Shown piece by piece: positions 9,401-12,230 of a stretch of DNA of 12,230 nucleotides. The notes under the pieces were generated by a model. The model made no database searches. It was given only the letters and a program-made list of their open reading frames with translations, and was not told the origin of the DNA. The stretch covers positions 1 through 12,230 of the forward strand of contig JAOXYB010046779.1 in the NCBI GenBank assembly GCA_028565635.1, read 5' to 3'. The translations under genes were made by a program, and so were the position numbers. The number at the start of each line of letters is the position of its first letter. Position 1 is the stretch's first letter. The stretch comes from Phoronis ovalis (taxonomy: Eukaryota; Phoronida; Phoronidae).

Positions 9401-10796
9401 TAAATTCATGTTTACTGTTGAATATTTCCAAAATGTAACCTAAGGATTTAGATTTCAGAAACAAAAATTGTTCCGAAGCAGGTGGTTTAGCTTCGTCTGA
9501 TGACACACCATATGAAAGTAGTTCTGCAATCATAAAGTTTATTATAGTGATAAATTTTTGATGCTGATCACACATAGTGCATGGGCATATGGTCGTAGGC
9601 TATACGTCAATTGTGTCATTGGTGTCATTGTCGCCATCATCATCATATGTGCCACTTTCATTGTCTCGCGAAAATTTCAGTTTTCCAAGCAGCTTCATAT
9701 TTGGTTCAGAGTAAGTACAGGTCAATAGAGGTGACATGTAATTTTGACCCAGATTATATTGCTTTTAATATGGACAACTGGTTGCTGTTTTATTCTCGAG
9801 ATATGCTATGAGATCGGCTTCTGCAAAGGCAGACTTTGCATTTTTTGTCCTGTACTTTTCATGCGGTGGGCACTTGGGGATGACATTTTTAATTAAAATT
9901 GAGTTTAATTTCACACAAAATGAAGATGGAAATGATTGGATTGATTTCGAAGAGAGTTAGGTTTGGTTTACAGTAACCAAATGTGACATTTAATCATCGA
10001 TAGTAAAACAGGGTGCCTATAAAAATTTAGACATTTTACACAAAATATACCAATACAAAAAAGTACAAAAAGAAAGAAAATTTTGATTTCAAATGTACTA
10101 CGAATCTCGGTGACTGGATTAAAACTCGCACTGTTATCCACTCTTATCCGTTTGACCACAATGTACATGTATGTGTAAACATTTGCATGGTACTTAGTAC
10201 AAAAGTGTTCACGATAATGCTGAAAACAAAATGGCATCACGCATAGCATATTGTGATGGGAATCCTATTGTTAGCTAGCATTTCAAAATTGCTGATATAA
10301 TAATAAAATAGAAGGCTAGCTCGACTACTCCTTGGTATTACAGACTGGGCCACATTGAAGCATAAGAGAGACAGAGAGCAATTCAAAAAATGTTTGACGA
10401 ACAATACAGTACCCTTACAGCCTGTATGATATTTTCATGATGCACTGTTGAATTCCAGTCACAGTATGTTTTCACCCGTACTTTAGTATAGATGTTAAGA
10501 TTACACGTCATACTGTTAGTGTTGTCTTCTAAATTAAAATCTGTAACCAGTTACGGTTAAATAAAATATTTAAGTTTGAGAGACTGCTGTTGAGATGCTT
10601 CAGAATTCACTCTTAGCTTGTTGTTACACAGAAATTTTAATCCATGAGTTGATAATTGATAATGACTGACTGCGGCTTTTTCAGGTGGAATCCTGAAGTA
10701 GAAACGTGTGCGCTTCATCGGCAGATAAAACTGAATGTTCTCAAACTGATGAATTACATCCAGATTAACAAGATCTACAAAGTCGTGGTATTATAA
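249..10796 (+). CDS. CCP110: CP110 (centriolar coiled-coil protein of 110 kDa), C-terminal part, nine exons; 5' end outside window
   Basis: Role (family knowledge): CP110 works with CEP97 at the distal end of centrioles, limiting centriole length and blocking cilium formation until removed; it binds calmodulin and centrin and is a CDK substrate. Seen: joining 249-461, 1009-1278, 2130-2246, 2586-2687, 2921-3037, 3379-3467, 5579-5674, 6496-6555 and 10685-10796 gives 1176 nt with no internal stop and a TAA at 10794-10796 (391 residues). Every junction is GT...AG and phases agree (0,0,0,0,0,2,2,2). Order in this fragment: Gln/Glu/Leu coiled coil (about 15-90), Ser/Pro linker (about 91-160), conserved core (about 165-310) and basic tail. 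Core blocks VKGYLTRRL, FQSETPIKKG and LQERVIAQLRAAL nearly match vertebrate CP110 as I recall it (VKGFLTRRL, FQSEAPLKRG, LQERVLAQLRAAL). Human CP110 is about 1000 residues, so over half the protein is upstream. Identity is firm; the last two exons are less certain. Confidence 0.9.
601..960 (+). other. possible alternative terminal exon of CCP110 inside the intron 462-1008
   Basis: A fair acceptor (TTTGTATTACAG) ends at 600. In phase 0, the phase left by the exon 249-461, 41 codons stay open from 601 (starting KPKPLLGMYHYWCVTVSGRI) to TGA at 724-726. AATAAA follows at 936-941. Used as a last exon, it would end CP110 after the coiled coil and before the conserved core. The peptide matches nothing I know, and no RNA evidence is available here, so this may be chance. 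Confidence 0.2.
1009..1278 (+). CDS. CCP110: CCP110 exon 2 of window: end of coiled coil and Ser/Pro-rich linker with CDK-type sites
   Basis: Acceptor GTATTTAG ends at 1008; donor CAG|GTACTA starts at 1279. It is 270 nt, phase 0 at both ends, fragment residues 72-161. The first 18 or so residues (EQMKLRQQLHENQETQLDK) continue the coiled coil of the previous exon. The rest is Ser/Thr/Pro/Gln-rich and probably disordered. It carries three Ser-Pro sites: YSP (1144-1152), a full S-P-x-K site SPRK (1180-1191) and QSP (1195-1203). CP110 was identified as a CDK substrate, so these are plausible phosphosites, although that is inferred from the consensus alone. The frame would run on into the intron only to a TAA at 1288-1290, which supports the donor at 1279. 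Confidence 0.87.
1296..1522. repeat. tandem duplication, two diverged copies of about 110-120 bp in intron
   Basis: Copy 1 (1296-1415) and copy 2 (1416-about 1522) both begin TTCTGTTCAGCTGAT. Both contain ATATTAATA-AAATTAGT-CAAAACTGAAT and end in GAGGGATTCTG-CATC-CTAAA. They differ by scattered substitutions and a shortened 5' part in copy 2. This is a local duplication with no coding content. The rest of the intron to 2129 shows nothing further. Confidence 0.85.
2130..2246 (+). CDS. CCP110: CCP110 exon 3 of window: conserved core with IQ-like basic helix
   Basis: Acceptor TTTGCAG ends at 2129; donor AAG|GTGATA starts at 2247. It is 117 nt, phase 0, residues 162-200. It encodes RKLCRVSAVVKGYLTRRL followed by a Lys/Gln/Ile-rich helix. 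This is the most recognisable CP110 block: human CP110 has LCKLTALVKGFLTRRL at the equivalent place, as I recall. VVKGYLTRRLIK resembles a calmodulin/IQ-type basic helix, with Lys where the IQ glutamine would be. That fits the known calmodulin binding of CP110, but the assignment to this helix is inference. The donor GTGATA is weak, and a hairpin-forming sequence starts 17 bases into the intron. Confidence 0.95.
2264..2297. repeat. inverted repeat (9-bp arms) just downstream of a weak donor
   Basis: Perfect arms TACTTCAGT (2264-2272) and ACTGAAGTA (2289-2297) flank a 16-base spacer. The spacer holds a second pairing, TTTG with CAAA. The hairpin would form in the pre-mRNA 17 bases after the GTGATA donor at 2247. 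A role in splice-site choice is conjecture. Confidence 0.6.
2586..2687 (+). CDS. CCP110: CCP110 exon 4 of window: conserved core
   Basis: Acceptor TTGATAG ends at 2585 (a poor polypyrimidine tract); donor CAG|GTATGA starts at 2688. It is 102 nt, phase 0, residues 201-234. It encodes AFAISFQSETPIKKGNYSLS, then DLTLQERVIAQ. The FQSE-P-KKG and LQERVIAQ stretches match vertebrate CP110 almost residue for residue, as I recall that protein. The acidic-polar LQERV segment starts a helix that continues across the junction into the next exon (LRAALLEIYEIFF). Confidence 0.95.
2921..3037 (+). CDS. CCP110: CCP110 exon 5 of window: conserved core helix
   Basis: Acceptor TTTTCTAG ends at 2920; donor CTG|GTAAAT starts at 3038. 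It is 117 nt, phase 0, residues 235-273. It encodes LRAALLEIYEIFFKLSTPEK, then MILIAQSRNIMQEKRLREL. The first part continues LQERVIAQ from the previous exon to complete the CP110 signature LQERV-AQLRAAL-xIxxIFF. The amphipathic LLEIYEIFF helix followed by charged EKRLREL is typical of this part of the family. A different reading of the same bases (a stretch of Leu/Phe-rich codons starting near 2779) is a shadow frame. Confidence 0.95.
3379..3467 (+). CDS. CCP110: CCP110 exon 6 of window: Lys/Arg-rich segment with KEN
   Basis: Acceptor TTAATTAG ends at 3378; donor TTT|GTATCC starts at 3468. It is 89 nt, entering in phase 0 and leaving in phase 2 (two bases of a Leu codon). It encodes EYPSKENRCESKAHVSAATK, then KAIERRQKA. 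VSAATKKAIERRQKA corresponds to LSAATQKSLDRKK in human CP110, as I recall. The donor is unconventional, but it is the one that restores frame with the exon at 5579 and keeps homology across the junction (KALAAEAA against KAAEMG). A perfect GTAAGT donor lies inside the exon at 3421. A KEN tripeptide (3394-3402) could act as an APC/C degron; that is only a motif match. Confidence 0.87.
3468..5578 (+). other. 2.1 kb intron with no recognisable gene
   Basis: It lies between the donor at 3468 and the acceptor at 5578. I see only AT-rich sequence, scattered short reading frames with no recognisable product (for example minus strand 4337-4734 and 4954-5139), and a small imperfect hairpin at 4030-4050 (CCATGGTAA against TTACCTTGG). 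None has supporting context. Confidence 0.7.
5579..5674 (+). CDS. CCP110: CCP110 exon 7 of window: Ala-rich end of core, then basic Pro/Ser tail
   Basis: Acceptor TTATGCAG ends at 5578; donor AAG|GTAAAT starts at 5675. It is 96 nt, phase 2 at both ends. With the preceding TT it reads LAAEAAIFGSNQVRPKTAPP and then KTSSPRSRSQDV. The AAEAAIFG part follows on from the core; the rest is a low-complexity Pro/Ser/Arg/Lys tail with one SP site (SSPRSR). The frame stays open to a TAA straddling the donor (5675-5677 region), so the exon has to be spliced for the protein to continue. The composition fits a disordered C-terminal tail. Confidence 0.82.
5675..6495 (+). other. intron between tail exons, nothing recognised
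   Basis: The open stretches at 5823-6113 and 6145-6330 on the + strand are rich in Phe, Leu, Ile and Ser, as expected from translated AT-rich DNA. They show no domain and do not lie in a phase that would help CCP110. The 3' end holds two possible acceptors, at 6456 and 6495. Confidence 0.6.
6496..6555 (+). CDS. CCP110: CCP110 exon 8 of window: C-terminal tail; acceptor ambiguous (6457 or 6496)
   Basis: Two acceptors in the same phase are possible. TTCTTTTCTCCAG ends at 6495 and has a good pyrimidine tract; AACTTTAG ends at 6456 and would add 39 nt (13 residues, GPVKRHYQFLFSR-like). I chose 6496 for its tract and because RALKPIQAHV then lines up with the R-VLQPNQGQN region of human CP110 as I recall it, a weak match. 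The donor is AAG|GTTAGT at 6556, phase 2. Encoded residues include ALKPIQAHVSPIKPDTDSS. If the donor is skipped, the frame runs to TAA at 6626-6628. Confidence 0.6.
6669..6674 (+). promoter_or_regulatory. poly(A) signal AATAAA after alternative stop at 6628
   Basis: The hexamer lies 41 bases after the in-frame TAA reached if exon 8 is not spliced at 6556, with a T/G-rich stretch (TTCTTTGTTTGT) about 20 bases further on, as expected downstream of a cleavage site. Together these could form an alternative 3' end for CCP110. Confidence 0.35.
6739..6784. repeat. perfect 11-bp inverted repeat (hairpin) in the last intron
   Basis: The arms TACCCAGGTAC (6739-6749) and GTACCTGGGTA (6774-6784) are exact reverse complements around a 24-base spacer. 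The arms are GC-richer than the surroundings. They lie inside an open stretch on the minus strand (6639-6992) that has no recognisable product. It could be the core of a degraded MITE or a transcript hairpin; no flanking target duplication was identified. Confidence 0.8.
7791..8240. repeat. threefold tandem repeat with modular units
   Basis: Copies start at 7791, 7908 and 8098, each with AATTTAAGA followed by ATGTTTTGCCAT-CATG and TTTTATTGAATTT, then an AAATGTCTTT-like block. The copies are modular. Module A is about 85 bp, module B (CTCC-GGGAAGAACTAT onward) about 73 bp, and module C (GAGGAAGAGAT-TTAGTA-TAGAG) about 40 bp. Copy 1 is A+C, copy 2 is A+B+C and copy 3 is A+B. The spacings of 117 and 190 reflect this. 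No coding function is visible. Confidence 0.88.
8581..9240. repeat. diverged direct duplication, two copies of about 250 bp
   Basis: Copy 1 (about 8581-8830) and copy 2 (about 8986-9240), offset by about 394-405 bases, share a run of landmarks in order: TTTTTTGTG...TTG...TCTGT, then TTTGGCTCTCT (8655 and 9049), GAT-TGAAG or TTTCAAG, TTAAGTTA, AATTATT-TG, TTTTAAAGGAA and TCAGATTCC. Substitutions and small indels are many, so this is older than the tandem repeat at 7791. It is noncoding as far as I can see. Confidence 0.65.
9230..9251. repeat. (AAT)n microsatellite
   Basis: About seven uninterrupted AAT units directly after the second copy of the duplication at 8986-9240. A simple repeat, probably length-polymorphic. 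Confidence 0.9.
9790..9956 (-). pseudogene. possible eroded piggyBac-type transposase C-terminus
   Basis: On the minus strand one frame is open from 9956 down to about 9841 and reads ILIKNVIPKCPPHEKYRTK. A one-base shift at a run of A then gives CKVC (codons at 9829-9840), followed by a basic RSRS stretch and a stop. PiggyBac-derived (PGBD) transposases commonly end in a short Pro/Lys segment followed by a cysteine-rich CxxC domain, which this resembles. Only the first CxxC is visible, no catalytic part is present, and no terminal repeats were found. The call is weak; chance similarity is quite possible. Confidence 0.15.
10108..10158 (-). repeat. possible tRNA-like (SINE) remnant
   Basis: On the minus strand, GTGGTCAAACGGATAAGAGT resembles the D-arm/A-box part of tRNA-derived SINEs. 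GAGTTTTAATCCAG, about 30 bases later, resembles a decayed B box (GGTTCGAATCC). There is no full acceptor stem and the B box is imperfect, so it is not a functional tRNA. It is suggestive only. Confidence 0.2.
10685..10796 (+). CDS. CCP110: CCP110 probable terminal coding exon
   Basis: Acceptor CGGCTTTTTCAG ends at 10684. Of the three frames from there, only the one that fits the phase-2 donor at 6556 stays open. It reads WNPEVETCALHRQIKLNVLK, then LMNYIQINKIYKVVVL and TAA at 10794-10796. The 36 open codons in such AT-rich DNA, together with the phase match, support it. I do not recognise this tail: it does not resemble the basic C-terminus of human CP110 as I recall it, so the end could be lineage-specific. 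The exon lies beyond a 4.1 kb intron. The alternative 3' end at 6628 is the main competitor. Confidence 0.5.
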
Positions 10797-11035
10797 GCTG
10801 TGACAGCTTAAAATGATGGAAAGATTTCAACTGGTTGTTCTGTTTTTGTTTTCTCTTACAAGAAGCGGTAAGTAGTGAATTAAAGTCCCTTCTAGTTTTT
10901 AGGAACATTTATAATTATATATGTTACATTCAACGACTTAAGTTACATTTATTGCTGTCCATATCTTTATGCAGTGTTTACAATCAAATTGAAGGGATAG
11001 ACATGCAAAATAAAACTATACATTCTAGTTTAAAG
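10797..11035 (+). other. CCP110: probable 3' UTR of CCP110 with poly(A) signal
   Basis: The region follows the TAA of the terminal exon. A canonical AATAAA sits at 11009-11014, and cleavage would be expected 10-30 bases later, so the boundary given is approximate. A run of open codons from 10835 has no recognisable product and no splice or start context, so I treat it as UTR. A pyrimidine-rich tract ending in AG at 10862 is followed five bases later by a perfect donor (GTAAGT at 10868), which could mark a 3' UTR intron. Confidence 0.4.
11009..11014 (+). promoter_or_regulatory. poly(A) signal AATAAA
   Basis: A canonical AATAAA 213 bases after the TAA at 10794-10796, on the coding strand. Further copies occur at 11406-11417 (two in tandem) and 11672-11677, so longer 3' UTRs are possible. 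The hexamer is common in AT-rich DNA, which limits confidence. Confidence 0.4.
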
Positions 11036-11049
11036 AAATCCAAAAGTTG

Positions 11050-12230
11050 TGGTTGAAAATTGTTCTCTTAACGGCCATTAAATTTTAGAATAATGTTTTT
11101 CAAAAAATATGTCAATACTCGCTCTAAATTTTTAACTTGTACAGATTATCTTATTGCATTATATAGAACCATGAAACCTTGTGTCATAGTGTTATTTAAA
11201 ATTTATGAGTGTCTAAAGTTTAAATCTTTAACTTTTGAGGATTGGAATACTTTTAACAAGAAAGTCTTTTAAAACTCGCAGTTAATGTTGAAATAGATAT
11301 CAAAGAGCAGTTTAACCATCTTCCTTCCGAATTTTGCATCGAAAGCAATTGGATACTTTTCACTATTATAGGTTTTACCTACACAAGTTGTAAAAAAATT
11401 CAAAAAATAAAAATAAAATCCTAGTCCATTGCCATGGAAATCATTTTTATTGATAGAAAATATTTTATTATGTTAATTTTTCACAACTTATTAAAATTAA
11501 TGCTTAAGTTTGAACTAAAGTGATAACAACTTGTAAACATGCATTGCAAGCGTTTTAGTAGCATTTTAACACTTGGAATACTTGAGTTGTCTCCCTTGTA
11601 TCTGGTGCAGTTGCACTTAGGAATTACCTCCCCTGAATTGTTGTCAAATTTGGAATGACTGCAATATCACAAATAAAAGCAGAGAAAATTCTGGTTTAAG
11701 ATAAAAATATTTTTTATTTTCTTATAAGATCAAAGTACATACAGGGAATTTCAAAATTTAAAATTTGTAAAAACCTGTGTGATTCTTAGGATTTATGCAG
11801 TACCATCCATACATTACCATGAGTAATTTGCAGTAATTTGCTATGTTACTGTCTCCCCCTTCACAAACGGAGACGAAAATCTCTCATTTTACCTGGGATA
11901 TACATCCAGATGAACACAATTATTAAATACGCACCTTTATTGAATTTCAAGGATGCAAGAATGAGCAATATATTACTTTTTACAATTACATTACATCCAC
12001 ATAAATGGTATGAATAGACCATTTGGGCAGTCAAACCCTTTTCCCATAATCCTCTGGTTTCTTTTCATAACTATACAATTCGTAATTTTCAAAGCGTGAT
12101 TTTTGGATCATATAAACGGTAAAAATTTAAATAAATCATAAAAAAAAGATAAAAAAATAAATGATTTTGAATTGAAAATATAAATATAAATTGCAAGAAA
12201 TGGAGTTTTCTTATGTTAAAGAAATAAGAT
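11050..12230. other. gene-poor AT-rich region downstream of CCP110
   Basis: I see no coding stretch on either strand. It holds extra AATAAA copies (11406-11417, 11672-11677) and two CT-rich motifs (11584-11597 and 11621-11635). It also has a perfect 10-bp tandem AGTAATTTGC twice (11822-11841) and a short hairpin GTCTCC/GGAGAC (11851-11856 with 11869-11874). TTTATT at 11713-11718 could be a minus-strand poly(A) signal of a convergent neighbour outside the window; this is only a possibility. Confidence 0.55.
11584..11635. repeat. two related CT-rich motifs resembling a mollusc-common element
   Basis: GAGTTGTCTCCCTT (11584-11597) and GAATTACCTCCCCTG (11621-11635) share the pattern GA-TT-(A/G)CCTCCC or GTCTCCC. 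From memory, GAGTTATCTCCCTT and its complement AAGGGAGATAACTC are frequent in mollusc genomic DNA. That is the only lineage hint I have from noncoding sequence. Confidence 0.35.

Noticed and set aside
9611-9811. Cys/His-rich frame (MCHWCHCRHHHHMCHFHC) that looks like a metal-binding peptide
   Set aside because: It arises from a CAT-rich simple stretch (TGTCATTGGTGTCATTGTCGCCATCATC region); spacing fits no zinc-finger family and there is no promoter or splice context.
9968-10249. 93-residue minus-strand reading frame
   Set aside because: Rich in Phe, Ile, Cys and Tyr with no domain; its middle overlaps the possible SINE-like remnant.
1-12230. Prokaryotic defence system, CRISPR array, phage or other novel multi-gene system
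   Set aside because: No operon-like coding, no ribosome binding site context and no spaced short repeats; the window is a single intron-rich animal gene and flanking noncoding DNA.

Overview
The window looks like nuclear genomic DNA of an animal, not of a bacterium or virus. It is strongly AT-rich, it has no long open reading frame, and its coding signal is cut into short pieces bounded by GT...AG splice sites. Joined on the + strand, the pieces read as the C-terminal part of CP110 (CCP110, centriolar coiled-coil protein of 110 kDa). CP110 caps the distal end of centrioles and restrains centriole elongation and ciliogenesis. The call rests on several blocks that match vertebrate CP110 as I remember it: VKGYLTRRL, FQSETPIKKG, LQERVIAQLRAAL and VSAATKKAIERR. 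I read nine exons with consistent phase: 249-461, 1009-1278, 2130-2246, 2586-2687, 2921-3037, 3379-3467, 5579-5674, 6496-6555 (or 6457-6555) and 10685-10796. They total 1176 nt, giving 391 residues and a TAA stop. The N-terminal half of the gene lies upstream of the window.

Layout. 1-248 is the end of an intron. 249-3467 holds six closely spaced exons: a Gln/Glu-rich coiled coil, a Ser/Pro-rich linker with CDK-type sites, then the conserved CP110 C-terminal core. 3468-5578 is a 2.1 kb intron with little in it. 5579-6555 holds two short basic, proline-rich tail exons. 6556-10684 is a 4.1 kb intron, if the last exon is right. It contains an 11-bp perfect hairpin, a threefold tandem repeat (7791-8240), a diverged duplication (about 8581-9240), an AAT microsatellite, and two weak mobile-element-like traces. 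10685-10796 is a probable terminal coding exon, followed by a 3' UTR with AATAAA at 11009-11014. From about 11050 to the end I see no gene, only short repeats and AT-rich sequence.

The main uncertainty is the 3' end. Exon 8 can instead run unspliced to a TAA at 6626-6628, with AATAAA 41 bases later. A possible alternative terminal exon at 601 also has an in-phase stop and AATAAA downstream. The gene may therefore make C-terminally different products.

The lineage cannot be fixed. Two short elements near 11584-11635 (GAGTTGTCTCCCTT and GAATTACCTCCCC) resemble the GAGTTATCTCCCTT-type motif that I recall as common in mollusc DNA, so a mollusc or another lophotrochozoan is my weak guess. I saw no prokaryotic-style system, CRISPR array, rRNA or intact tRNA.
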